Source of the DNA: Rickettsiales bacterium | GTDB lineage: Bacteria > Pseudomonadota > Alphaproteobacteria > Rickettsiales > UBA1997 | Direction of reading: 5' to 3' | Length of the DNA stretch: 15,216 nucleotides | Assembly (NCBI GenBank): GCA_947425005.1 | Contig: CANDYP010000025.1 | Span: forward strand, 1-15,216 | The notes under the pieces: generated by a model | Told to the model about the DNA's origin: nothing | Databases searched by the model: none | Seen by the model: the letters and a program-made list of their open reading frames with translations, nothing else | Program-made: the position numbers and the translations under genes | Part shown: piece after piece, positions 6,236 through 13,441 of the stretch | Numbering within the stretch: position 1 is the first letter of the stretch | Layout: each line of letters begins with the position of its first letter

Positions 6236-7749
6236 TGACTTTCACTCAAGAAAAATTTGTCCCTCGGGAAATTGGTGGCTTGCGTCACGAGACTGAACTT
6301 TTGATTAAACAAACTCGTCCGGGGGCTTGTGGTGTAGACCTTCCTGCTGTTGCGAATTTTGCGACTCGTACGGGGCAAAAAAGCCGCGCGCAAATCGGTC
6401 TGGCTGAAGTTAACGAACCGCAAGTTATTCGTCACTTCGTACGTTTGTCGAATCAGAATTACTCGATTGACGCCGGGTTTTACCCGCTGGGCTCTTGCAC
6501 AATGAAGCACAATCCACGCTTGAACGAAAAAATGGCCCGCCTTCCTGGCCTGTCAGACATTCACCCGCTGCAAGATCAATCCACCGTCCAAGGCGCTTTG
6601 GAATTAATGTTTAATTTGCAAAATTGGTTGACGACTCTCACCGGTTTAGGCGCGGTTTCTTTGGCTCCGGCCGCTGGCGCTCAAGGCGAATTCGCTGGAA
6701 TGCTCGTCATTAAAAAGGCTCACGAGAAAAAAGGTGAAGCCGCTACCCGCAAAATCGTTTTGATTCCGGATTCAGCCCACGGCACCAACCCAGCTACTGC
6801 GGCAATGTGCGGCTTTCAAATCAAAGTAATTCCTTCCAACTCTGAGGGTTTAATCGACCTTGATTTATTCAAAAAATTAATCGCTGAACACGGCACCGCA
6901 ATCGCCGGCACAATGATTACCAACCCCAACACTTGCGGAAAATTCGAAAAAAATATTAAGGAAATCGCTGATTTAATTCACTCGGTTGGCGCTTATTTCT
7001 ACTGCGACGGCGCCAACTACAACGCCATTGTCGGCAAAGTTCGCCCGGCCGACATTGGGGTCGACGTAATGCATTTCAACTTACACAAAACTTTCTCCAC
7101 ACCCCACGGTGGCGGCGGACCTGGTTCCGGACCAATCGCCGTGCGCGCAGAATTGGCAGAATTTTTGCCCACTCCTCACGTCGTCAAAGAAGGCAATGAG
7201 TACAAACTAGTCGCGCCAAAAAATAGTTGCGGCAAAGTGAAAGGCTTTAACGGCCAATTCGGAATGCACGTCCGCGCTTTGACTTACATGCTTTCACACG
7301 GTACTGACGGTTTACAAAAAGTTGCCGAAGATGCGGTGCTCAGCGCCAATTACATTTTGGCAAAATTGAAGGACCACTTCCACGTGCCCTTCCCTGGCAA
7401 CTGCATGCACGAATGTTTGTTGACGGACAAAATCCAAAAAGCGCAAGGCCCCGGGAAACAAAGTCTAAGCACCCTCGACATTGCCAAAGCTCTGGTCGAA
7501 TACGGCATCCACCCAATGACGATCTTCTTCCCGCTTGTAGTTTCCGGCGCGATGTTGATTGAACCAACTGAAACCGAGACCCGCGAAACCATTGACGTCT
7601 TCACCGACACAATGATTTTCATTGCCAATGAAATCGCCGAAGGGCGCGGCGACAGGTTCCACCAATATCCCCTCTCCACTCCAAGAAAAAGATTGGACGA
7701 AGTGAAGGCAGCTAAAACTCCCGTAACAACTTGGATGCAACAAAGCTAA
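6235..7749 (+). CDS. gcvPB: Glycine dehydrogenase (decarboxylating) subunit 2 (split P protein)
   Basis: 504 aa, the usual size for the PLP-binding half of glycine decarboxylase. It catalyses glycine decarboxylation together with GcvPA and GcvH. Visible motifs: GFYPLGSCTMKHNPR (82-95), AGAQGEFAGM (147-156), DSAHGTNPATA (189-199), YCDGANYNAI (256-265), and FNLHKTFSTPHGGGGPGSGP, in which Lys285 is the expected PLP Schiff-base lysine. All signature residues are present, so the enzyme should be active. Its ATG overlaps the DUF2442 stop by one base, and its own stop overlaps the next ATG in the same way (TAATG), so translation is likely coupled on both sides. No Shine-Dalgarno sequence is seen, which fits reinitiation. 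Confidence 0.96.
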   Translation: MTFTQEKFVPREIGGLRHETELLIKQTRPGACGVDLPAVANFATRTGQKSRAQIGLAEVNEPQVIRHFVRLSNQNYSIDAGFYPLGSCTMKHNPRLNEKMARLPGLSDIHPLQDQSTVQGALELMFNLQNWLTTLTGLGAVSLAPAAGAQGEFAGMLVIKKAHEKKGEAATRKIVLIPDSAHGTNPATAAMCGFQIKVIPSNSEGLIDLDLFKKLIAEHGTAIAGTMITNPNTCGKFEKNIKEIADLIHSVGAYFYCDGANYNAIVGKVRPADIGVDVMHFNLHKTFSTPHGGGGPGSGPIAVRAELAEFLPTPHVVKEGNEYKLVAPKNSCGKVKGFNGQFGMHVRALTYMLSHGTDGLQKVAEDAVLSANYILAKLKDHFHVPFPGNCMHECLLTDKIQKAQGPGKQSLSTLDIAKALVEYGIHPMTIFFPLVVSGAMLIEPTETETRETIDVFTDTMIFIANEIAEGRGDRFHQYPLSTPRKRLDEVKAAKTPVTTWMQQS

Positions 7750-8657
7750 TGAAGAAAAAGCAGGCTTTTTCACTTCTAGAACTGTCAATCGTCGTCGTAA
7801 TAATCGGCGTTTTAATTACCGGCGTGATTGGCGGATCTGCAATGATTAAGTCCACCCGAATCACCAGCGTTAGATCATTTACCGCTAAGTCCGTAGTGCC
7901 GTCAATTGGCGGCTTAGTGGCCTGGTACGAGACTTCTCTTAAAAATAGTCTGAAAGAAAGTGAGGCTTACGGCAACGCGCAAATCAGCACTTGGTACGAC
8001 ATCAGCCCAGGAGCAATAGCAGCAAGAACCACAACCACCGCAGTAAATAGCCTCACCAAAACCGCCTCCAGCACCGTGATTTACGTGGATGACGGCATTA
8101 ACAATACTCCCAGCATACAGTTTACCGGCACCGGAACCAATACCGTCGCTGACACTACCGGCAAACTTGCTTTGGCGAATTTTTACCAAGGCACTTCGTC
8201 ACAAAATACAATCTTCTTGGTTGTCCGGCCGTTTTCTCTGCCTGGAATAGCCAAGATTTTTATTGATTCCGGCAATACCAGCATTGTTGCCGTGACTGGA
8301 ATAGCCGCCTCAAACAGTGTACATTTTAATTTGGGAACAGTGTCCAACACTGCAACCGTAACGAACCCCGCCAGTTTTTCCGTCGGACAAGATTACATCA
8401 TTGCCTCGTATTTTAATGGCACCTCTTCCAAAGCTTACGTCAACAATGCCACGACCATGACTGGCAATGCTGCCGTTAGCCCCGGATCAAATATTCTAAC
8501 AGGATTAACGCTGGGGTCTGACCGCAATGGTTACTACTCTTTCAACGGCCTAATCTCCGAAATAATAATCTACAACCGACCACTCCCACTTCAGGAAAGG
8601 CGCGACGTCTTCAAATATCTTTCCTACAAATACAACATTGCAGTTACTGGAATTTAA
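7749..8657 (+). CDS. Prepilin-like protein with LamG/ConA-like domain (paralog 1)
   Basis: 302 aa from the ATG that overlaps the gcvPB stop; an upstream TTG at 7731 would add six residues before the leader and is unlikely. The N-terminus MKKKQAFSLLELSIVVVIIG is a type IV prepilin/pseudopilin leader: a basic start, cleavage before Phe7 (Ala instead of the common Gly at -1), Glu at +5, then a hydrophobic helix. After about residue 45 the protein is beta-rich, with GLVAWYETS, ISTWYDISPG, and the ending GLISEIIIYNRPLPLQERRD, then FKYLSYKYNI, typical of LamG/concanavalin-like jelly-roll domains. Likely role: a minor pilin or surface pseudopilin with a carbohydrate- or protein-binding head. No secretin, ATPase or prepilin peptidase genes are nearby. 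Confidence 0.8.
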   Translation: MKKKQAFSLLELSIVVVIIGVLITGVIGGSAMIKSTRITSVRSFTAKSVVPSIGGLVAWYETSLKNSLKESEAYGNAQISTWYDISPGAIAARTTTTAVNSLTKTASSTVIYVDDGINNTPSIQFTGTGTNTVADTTGKLALANFYQGTSSQNTIFLVVRPFSLPGIAKIFIDSGNTSIVAVTGIAASNSVHFNLGTVSNTATVTNPASFSVGQDYIIASYFNGTSSKAYVNNATTMTGNAAVSPGSNILTGLTLGSDRNGYYSFNGLISEIIIYNRPLPLQERRDVFKYLSYKYNIAVTGI

Positions 8658-8671
8658 CCCGGATCAAGCCA

Positions 8672-9526
8672 ATGCACAAAAAACAAGCTTTCTCACTAAT
8701 CGAATTGTCGGTCGTTTTAATAGTCATTGGCATCCTTGCTGCTGGCGTTCTTCAAGGCGCCTCTTTGATTAAATCTGCCCGACTAACCACCGCCAGAACT
8801 CTCACCTCCAGCTCACCAGTGCCTAGCATTGAAGGGCTAGTGGCTTGGTACGAGACTTCTTCAGCAGACAGTTTGAAGGAAAGCGAAGCTTACAACTCCG
8901 GCCAAATCAGCACCTGGTACGACGTCAGCCCAGCGTCAGTAATTTCAAGAAAAAATACTTTAACTCGCACTGCCAGCAGCGCTTTAACCTACAAAGCTGA
9001 CGGCATTAATGGGGTTCCCAGTTTAAATTTTAACGGCTCCGGCAATATTGTTTTGGCGGATTTTTACCAAGGAGCTACGGCGCAAAGCACAATCATTTAC
9101 GTCGTGCAACATTCCACCATTAGCAGCATCATTCTTGATTCCGGCGCTTCAGGATACGGGGCTTCTGCCGTCGGAACCGATTCCTCAAACAACGCCCACA
9201 TAAATTTAGGAACCTCGTCCGTTACTGGGTCAACCAATCCGGCAAATATTTACGCCAACAAGAATTACATCATTGCCGACTACATTGCGTCTCCCGCCAA
9301 AGTCTACGTAAACAACGCCGCCACCATGGCAGGCGCAGCCACGATTAGCGCGGGGTCAGGATTTTTAAGAGGCTTAACCGTAGGATCGGATCGAGCCAGT
9401 AACTACAAATTTACCGGCCTGATTTCCGAAATAATAATCTACAGCCGACCACTCCAACTTCAGGAAAGAAAAGACGTCTTCAAATATCTTTCGACTAAAT
9501 ACAAGATTGCAGTGGCAGGGTTGTAA
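8672..9526 (+). CDS. Prepilin-like protein with LamG/ConA-like domain (paralog 2)
   Basis: 284 aa, 14 bp after paralog 1 and clearly its duplicate. The leader MHKKQAFSLIELSVVLIVIG has cleavage before Phe7, with Ala at -1 and Glu at +5. The head domain shares GLVAWYETS, SLKESEAY, ISTWYDVSP, YQG, NYIIADY, VYVNNA.TM, LTVGSDR and GLISEIIIYSRPLQLQERKD with the first copy. The DNA of the last 120 bp or so is nearly identical between the two, while the middle of the head has diverged and is shorter here. It probably shares a transcript with paralog 1 and assembles in the same pilus-like structure. It is followed by a strong inverted repeat that could end the operon. Confidence 0.8.
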   Translation: MHKKQAFSLIELSVVLIVIGILAAGVLQGASLIKSARLTTARTLTSSSPVPSIEGLVAWYETSSADSLKESEAYNSGQISTWYDVSPASVISRKNTLTRTASSALTYKADGINGVPSLNFNGSGNIVLADFYQGATAQSTIIYVVQHSTISSIILDSGASGYGASAVGTDSSNNAHINLGTSSVTGSTNPANIYANKNYIIADYIASPAKVYVNNAATMAGAATISAGSGFLRGLTVGSDRASNYKFTGLISEIIIYSRPLQLQERKDVFKYLSTKYKIAVAGL

Positions 9527-9545
9527 CGGCGAGGCTGTAGCTCTC

Positions 9546-9610
9546 AGAACCTGTTTAAAATCTCGCTAGGCCGGGTTAGATCTGGCCTAGCGAGATTTTA
9601 AACAGGTTCT
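9546..9610. terminator. Perfect 27-bp inverted repeat, probable terminator or palindromic element
   Basis: The arms 9546-9572 and 9584-9610 are exact reverse complements, starting AGAACCTGTTTAAAATCTCG, with an 11-nt loop. The repeat begins 20 bp after the second pilin stop and ends 7 bp before the rpoH promoter, so it plausibly terminates the gcv-pilin transcript and insulates rpoH. The expected run of T is missing immediately after the stem. Arm length and perfection are greater than needed for termination, so a small mobile palindromic element (MITE-like) is an alternative. It does not resemble the C6/G6 repeat. Confidence 0.55.
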
Positions 9611-9616
9611 CGAATC

Positions 9617-9645
9617 TTGACATCCCTCCCCGGCGTCTCTTTAAT
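9617..9645 (+). promoter_or_regulatory. Strong sigma-70-type promoter of rpoH
   Basis: TTGACA (9617-9622, perfect -35) is followed after 17 bp by TTTAAT (9640-9645, 5 of 6 to the -10 consensus). Transcription would start near 9652, about 37 nt before the rpoH ATG at 9689. The in-frame TTG at 9617 is therefore the -35 box, not the start codon. Confidence 0.65.
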
Positions 9646-9688
9646 TTTCAGCCGACTCCTCTCTCATTCCAGAATTTACATTTACAAA

Positions 9689-10591
9689 ATGGTCAATTCC
9701 CTAATCCCAAAATCAGGTAGCGTAAAAACGGTCGACCTAAAGAAATCAAGCGACGCCGGATTTTTGCAATATTTAAAAGAAATTCAGAAATTCCCCCTCC
9801 TCACCGCCGAAGAAGAAAAAGAATACGGCACCAGATTTCAAAAAACTGGCGACAAAGAAGCCGCGAAAATGCTGGTGCAGAGCCACTTACGTCTCGTCGT
9901 CAAAATTGCCCGAAAGTTTAAGAATTACGGATTGCCAATGTTTGACATTGTCTCGGAAGGCAATGTCGGGCTAGTTCAGGCGGTAAAAAAATTTGATCCC
10001 GACAAAGGCTTTCGCTTCTCTACCTACGCCATGTGGTGGATCCGCGCCCACATACAGGAATACGTTTTGCGCTCGTGGTCTTTGGTTAAAATCGGCACCA
10101 CCGCGGCGCAAAAAAAATTGTTTTTTAACTTACGCAAGATCAAACAAAGAATTGGCGGACTGTCTTCCGATCAAGACCGGCTTGCCCCCGAGCATATTAA
10201 GAGAATCGCCAAAGATTTAAACGTCACCGAAAAAGAAGTGACCGACATGGATTCTAGACTACAGCAGCCTGATTCTTCGCTGAATAATTTTGTCGGAAAT
10301 GAGGAAGACGGGAACGAGGTAATTCACGAGTTGGCTTCGCAGGACGACAATCAGGAACAAATTGCCATTGAGCGTCAGGAGCAATCACGCCAGAAATTAA
10401 TGCTGCGGGATGCCCTGCTAGTGCTGAATGAGCGCGAGAGAGATATTTTAATCAAACGCCAAATGTCGGAACATCCTTTGACTTTGGAGGATTTGAGCCA
10501 GATCTACAACGTGTCGCGCGAAAGAATTCGGCAGATCGAAGAAAGCGCGATTAAAAAAATTCGCAAAGAATTCACAAAACACTCGAACTAG
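9689..10591 (+). CDS. rpoH: RNA polymerase sigma-32 (heat-shock sigma factor)
   Basis: 300 aa, normal for RpoH. It directs RNA polymerase to heat-shock promoters. Region 1.2 lies near residues 25-50 (YLKEIQKFPLLTAEEE) and region 2 at about 60-135, with SHLRLVVKIARKFKNYGLP, EGNVGLVQAVKKFDPDKGFR and FSTYAMWWIRAHIQEYVLRS. The RpoH box QKKLFFNLRK at 141-150 separates sigma-32 from other group 2/3 sigma factors. Region 4 at about 235-295 has the helix-turn-helix LEDLSQIYNVSRERIRQIEE. SLVKIGTTAAQKKLFFNLRK is typical of alphaproteobacterial RpoH. The chosen ATG lies after a sigma-70-type promoter; the longer frame from a TTG at 9617 would start in the -35 box. It appears monocistronic, since no gene is within 170 bp downstream. 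Confidence 0.95.
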   Translation: MVNSLIPKSGSVKTVDLKKSSDAGFLQYLKEIQKFPLLTAEEEKEYGTRFQKTGDKEAAKMLVQSHLRLVVKIARKFKNYGLPMFDIVSEGNVGLVQAVKKFDPDKGFRFSTYAMWWIRAHIQEYVLRSWSLVKIGTTAAQKKLFFNLRKIKQRIGGLSSDQDRLAPEHIKRIAKDLNVTEKEVTDMDSRLQQPDSSLNNFVGNEEDGNEVIHELASQDDNQEQIAIERQEQSRQKLMLRDALLVLNERERDILIKRQMSEHPLTLEDLSQIYNVSRERIRQIEESAIKKIRKEFTKHSN

Positions 10592-10767
10592 GTCGGAGTA
10601 ACGGCGGGAGTGGAGAATCAATTTTTTAAACAGTTTCTTAAATTGGTGCTGAATTTGAGGCGGTTCTTGATCTTCTGAATTTCTGAAATCACCTTGCCCT
10701 CAGATTAGCGTGACAGCTTGAGCAAATCTAAAACCTTTCGCGAACAGCAACTTAAAAAACTAAAAAT

Positions 10768-12408
10768 ATGCCAATTTCTCCAGAGCTTCTACAAAGAATT
10801 AGAGATAATGATGCGACCTTGACCAGTCTTAATCTTGAAAATAGTCACATCGGAGACGCCGAAGCCGAAGCACTCGCAACCGCACTTAAAACAAACACAA
10901 CCCTGACCAGTCTTGATCTTGTGGATAACCAAATCGGAGTCGCCGGAGCCCAAGCGCTCGCAACCGCACTCTCAACAAACAAAACCCTGACCAGTCTTGA
11001 TCTTGCAGCTAACCAAATCGGAGCCGCGGGGGTCCAAGCACTCGCAACCGCACTCGAAACAAACAAAACCCTGACCAGTCTTAATCTTGAGTATAACCAA
11101 ATTAGAGACGCAGGAGTCCGAGCGCTCGCAACCGCACTCGCAACAAACACAACCCTGATCCGTCTTGATCTTGGGGCCAATCACATTGGAAACGCCGGAG
11201 CCCAAGCACTCGCAACCATACTCACAACAAACAAAACTCTGACCAGACTTGGTCTTACAAATAACAAAATCGGAGCCGAAGGAGTCCAAACACTCGCAAC
11301 CGCACTCACAACAAACAAAACCCTGACCAGTCTTGATCTTGGGCTTAACCAAATCGGAGACGTAGCAGCCAAAGCACTTGCAACCGCACTCGCAAAAAAC
11401 AAAACCCTAACCAGTATCGATCTTACAAGTAACCAAATCGGAGCTGCCGGAGCCCAAGCGCTCGCAACCGCACTCGCAACAAACAAAACCCTGACTAGTC
11501 TTGATCTTGCAGTTAACCAAATCGGAGCCGCAGGAGTCCAAGCGCTCGCAACAAACAAAACCCTGACTAGTCTTGATCTTAGGGATAACCAAATCGGAAA
11601 CGCCGGAGCTCAAGTACTCGCAACCGCACTCGCAACAAACGTAACCCTGACCAATCTTGATCTTAAGCGTAACCCAATCGGAGCCGAAGGAGTCCAAGCA
11701 CTCACAACCGCACTCACAATAAACACAACCCTGACCAGTCTTAGTCTTTGGAACGGCCTAACCGGAATCTCAGAAGCCCAACCAATCGAAAAAATATTAG
11801 CAAGAAACCGAACCTTCCCCGAAGTAATCACTAAAAAAATCGCCGAAATACTAGACCCCACCTCAACGGCAGCAAAACCCCTCTCCGCCCTTGAAAAAAA
11901 ATTTATTTCCAACGAGCACCATCCTGAGAATTGCGCAAATATTCTAACGCGTCTTGCGGATCGCACGCCCGCAGAAGGTATTGCAGGCTTACTAACAGCA
12001 CTGAAAGAGTTTCCCGAAGGAAGAAGAATTTTAGTCACAGCTGCTCAAGATCCAGCTGGTTTGGGAGATTCTTTGCCGGAAGAAAAAACTAAAGAAGTAA
12101 TGAAAGTGCTAAGTCAGATCAATCTCGAAGATCTTTTTAAGATGAAGGGAGTCAGAAAAAATTTTCACGAACCTATTGCCAAACCTCGCATTGACGCAGT
12201 ACCCGAAGAGATCTCAAGAAATATCTTCGAGTACTTAAAAGCAGGAGAAATTAGAAAGGTGGCTAAAGAAGATGGTGCATCTGCAAGCAGTTCAAGCTCA
12301 AGCGCTGCAGCAACTGCAGCTCCAAACACAACAGTAACCGCTACCAATGCAGCAACTGCGGCTCCAGTAACACAAACTAATCTCAACGATTATTGCATCG
12401 TTAGCTAA
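10768..12408 (+). CDS. Ribonuclease-inhibitor-type LRR protein with F-box-like segment and C-terminal CaaX box; candidate host-targeted effector
   Basis: 546 aa. Residues 17 to about 345 hold 12 leucine-rich repeats (the last partial) of the 28-residue RI/NOD type, with consensus TLTSLDLxxNQIGxAGxQAL then ATALxTNK. One repeat is only 24 residues (241-264). Residues 346-470 are a helical region I do not recognise. Residues 477-500 (AVPEEISRNIFEYLKAGEIR and on) resemble an F-box core (P-E-E/D-I...I-F-x-Y-L). A Ser/Ala/Thr-rich tail (503-536) leads to the terminus NDYCIVS. Cys543-Ile-Val-Ser546 is a canonical eukaryotic CaaX prenylation motif; Ser as the last residue favours farnesyl. Legionella AnkB combines F-box, repeats and CaaX and is lipidated by the host, so a similar host-membrane role is plausible but unproven. 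No Sec signal is seen; the secretion route is unknown. I see no convincing promoter or Shine-Dalgarno sequence in the 176-bp upstream spacer. Confidence 0.8.
   Translation: MPISPELLQRIRDNDATLTSLNLENSHIGDAEAEALATALKTNTTLTSLDLVDNQIGVAGAQALATALSTNKTLTSLDLAANQIGAAGVQALATALETNKTLTSLNLEYNQIRDAGVRALATALATNTTLIRLDLGANHIGNAGAQALATILTTNKTLTRLGLTNNKIGAEGVQTLATALTTNKTLTSLDLGLNQIGDVAAKALATALAKNKTLTSIDLTSNQIGAAGAQALATALATNKTLTSLDLAVNQIGAAGVQALATNKTLTSLDLRDNQIGNAGAQVLATALATNVTLTNLDLKRNPIGAEGVQALTTALTINTTLTSLSLWNGLTGISEAQPIEKILARNRTFPEVITKKIAEILDPTSTAAKPLSALEKKFISNEHHPENCANILTRLADRTPAEGIAGLLTALKEFPEGRRILVTAAQDPAGLGDSLPEEKTKEVMKVLSQINLEDLFKMKGVRKNFHEPIAKPRIDAVPEEISRNIFEYLKAGEIRKVAKEDGASASSSSSSAAATAAPNTTVTATNAATAAPVTQTNLNDYCIVS
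10816..11770 (+). repeat. 84-bp tandem coding repeats (LRR array)
   Basis: About twelve tandem units with an 84-bp period encode the leucine-rich repeats. They remain very similar at the DNA level (recurring ACCCTGACCAGTCTTGATCT and CTCGCAACCGCACTCGCAAC), which indicates recent expansion or homogenisation. One unit near 11545 is 72 bp, lacking 12 bp between two copies of CTCGCAAC. Confidence 0.9.
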
Positions 12409-12452
12409 AAAGAGCCTACCCATCAACTAGGGACTATGCTTGCGTTTAAACT

Positions 12453-12588
12453 CTTAGAAGACATTTGAGTTGGTGACGAGAAACCCCCCTACCCCCCTTA
12501 TCAGGGGGGCTAACCGAACTCTCGATCAAAGCCCCCCTGATAAGGGGGGTCGGGGGGTTTCTCGTCACCAGCTCAAATGATTTCTAAG
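12453..12588. repeat. C6/G6-rich palindromic repeat, copy 3 (most complete)
   Basis: The arms 12453-12511 and 12530-12588 are each 59 bp and pair at 55 of 59 positions around an 18-nt loop. From outside in, each arm has CTTAGAA..CATTTGAG, GGTGACGAGAAA, C6-NA-C6, CTTATCA and G6CT. The copy fills most of the 183-bp gap between the convergent LRR and aminotransferase genes, where it may also serve as a bidirectional transcription block. Copies 1 and 2 share the GTGACGA and C6/G6 blocks, with CTTGTCA in place of CTTATCA. Confidence 0.85.
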
Positions 12589-12591
12589 ATC

Positions 12592-13425
12592 TTAAGCGCA
12601 ATTTTTTACATCTTCTTTCAGCCAATCTAAAACTTCTTTCCCGACTTTTTTTTCTAGCTGCCGCCCGGCAAATTCATCCACCGGCAAAGCCAGGCACGAG
12701 ACGTTGGTCAGAAAAATTTCGTCAGCTTTTTTTAACTCGGAAATCGTCGCTCTTACCTTTTTGATTTTGAAATTTTTGTTCGAAATTAATTTCTCGCGAA
12801 TAGTGCCAAGCAAGATGTCGCAAGTGTTGGAGGGCGTAAAAATTTCTCCATTTTTTACCCAAAAAATATTCGCCGCCGAAGTTTCGGAGATAAAATTTTC
12901 TTGCGTCAGCATTACGAGGTCGAAGAAATTTTGCTCTTGCGCAGAAATTTTATTCAGCGTGTAAACCAGGCCCTGCATGGTTTTGTGGTTGATTGGAAAA
13001 GAGTTGCTCGGCGGTTTTTTAATTTCAGAAATTCCTAAAATAATCCCCCCTGGAACTTTCGGCGGCAATTTTCTGGTCGCGGCAGTTTGGATTAAAATTA
13101 GCGGTTTCGATTTGTAAGTGGGAAGATAGCCGACACTGCCAATGCCGCGACTAATCGAGATTCTTAAAATGCCGTTCCTGATTTTATTTTTAGCAATTAA
13201 GTGCAGCGATTTTTTTTCTAAATCGGCAATTTCTGCAGAAAATTTAAGAGCCTGCAAACCGGCTTTAATTCTGGCCTCATGCGCTGTGAAGTTGTAAATT
13301 CTTCCGTCAGAAATTCGGCAAGTTTCAAAAATTCCGTCACCAAAAAGAAAGCCTCTTTCGTGAATCGAAACTTGCGCTTGTCTTTCTTCGACCAGTTGAT
13401 GATTTTTGTAGATAAATTTTTTCAT
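12592..13425 (-). CDS. Class IV (branched-chain/ADC-lyase-type) PLP aminotransferase
   Basis: 277 aa, typical for fold-type IV PLP enzymes (IlvE, D-amino-acid transaminase, PabC). Visible: HERGFLFGDGIFET near residues 22-35 (the conserved RG..FGDG.FE motif), the likely PLP lysine Lys148 in NHKTMQ, and SETSAANIFWVKNGEIFTP with Glu181 and the S-x-x-N-I-F signature that anchors the cofactor. The ending DEIFLTNVSCLALPV also fits. The sequence does not settle whether the substrate is a branched-chain amino acid, D-alanine or aminodeoxychorismate, so no symbol is given. The frame can start 12 codons earlier (13461), but MKKFIYKNHQLVEERQAQVS is the usual start of the fold and avoids overlap with the divergent PBP gene, whose ATG lies 16 nt away. 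Confidence 0.88.
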   Translation of the reverse strand: MKKFIYKNHQLVEERQAQVSIHERGFLFGDGIFETCRISDGRIYNFTAHEARIKAGLQALKFSAEIADLEKKSLHLIAKNKIRNGILRISISRGIGSVGYLPTYKSKPLILIQTAATRKLPPKVPGGIILGISEIKKPPSNSFPINHKTMQGLVYTLNKISAQEQNFFDLVMLTQENFISETSAANIFWVKNGEIFTPSNTCDILLGTIREKLISNKNFKIKKVRATISELKKADEIFLTNVSCLALPVDEFAGRQLEKKVGKEVLDWLKEDVKNCA

Positions 13426-13441
13426 CGATAAATTCAAAGTT

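Noticed and set aside
9617..9688. Longer rpoH with a TTG start adding 24 residues
   Set aside because: The TTG is the perfect -35 box of a well-spaced promoter, and the extension is unlike RpoH N-termini.
9689..10591. Primary sigma factor RpoD
   Set aside because: It is only 300 aa, has no region 1.1, and carries the RpoH box QKKLFFNLRK.
10592..10767. Promoter or small RNA in the spacer between rpoH and the LRR gene
   Set aside because: TTGAGC (10718) and TTGCCC (10694) lack a matching -10 at the right distance, and no clear hairpin with a T-run was seen.
11181..11558. Long antisense frames opposite the LRR array
   Set aside because: They are periodic by-products of the 84-bp repeats, with no independent signal.
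10816..11770. Regular repeats that could suggest a CRISPR array or satellite DNA
   Set aside because: The 84-bp period has no unique spacers and translates without interruption into leucine-rich repeats.
12592..12603. C-terminal KNCA of the aminotransferase as a second CaaX-like end
   Set aside because: The Cys is the second-to-last residue and no aliphatic pair follows, so it is not a CaaX motif.
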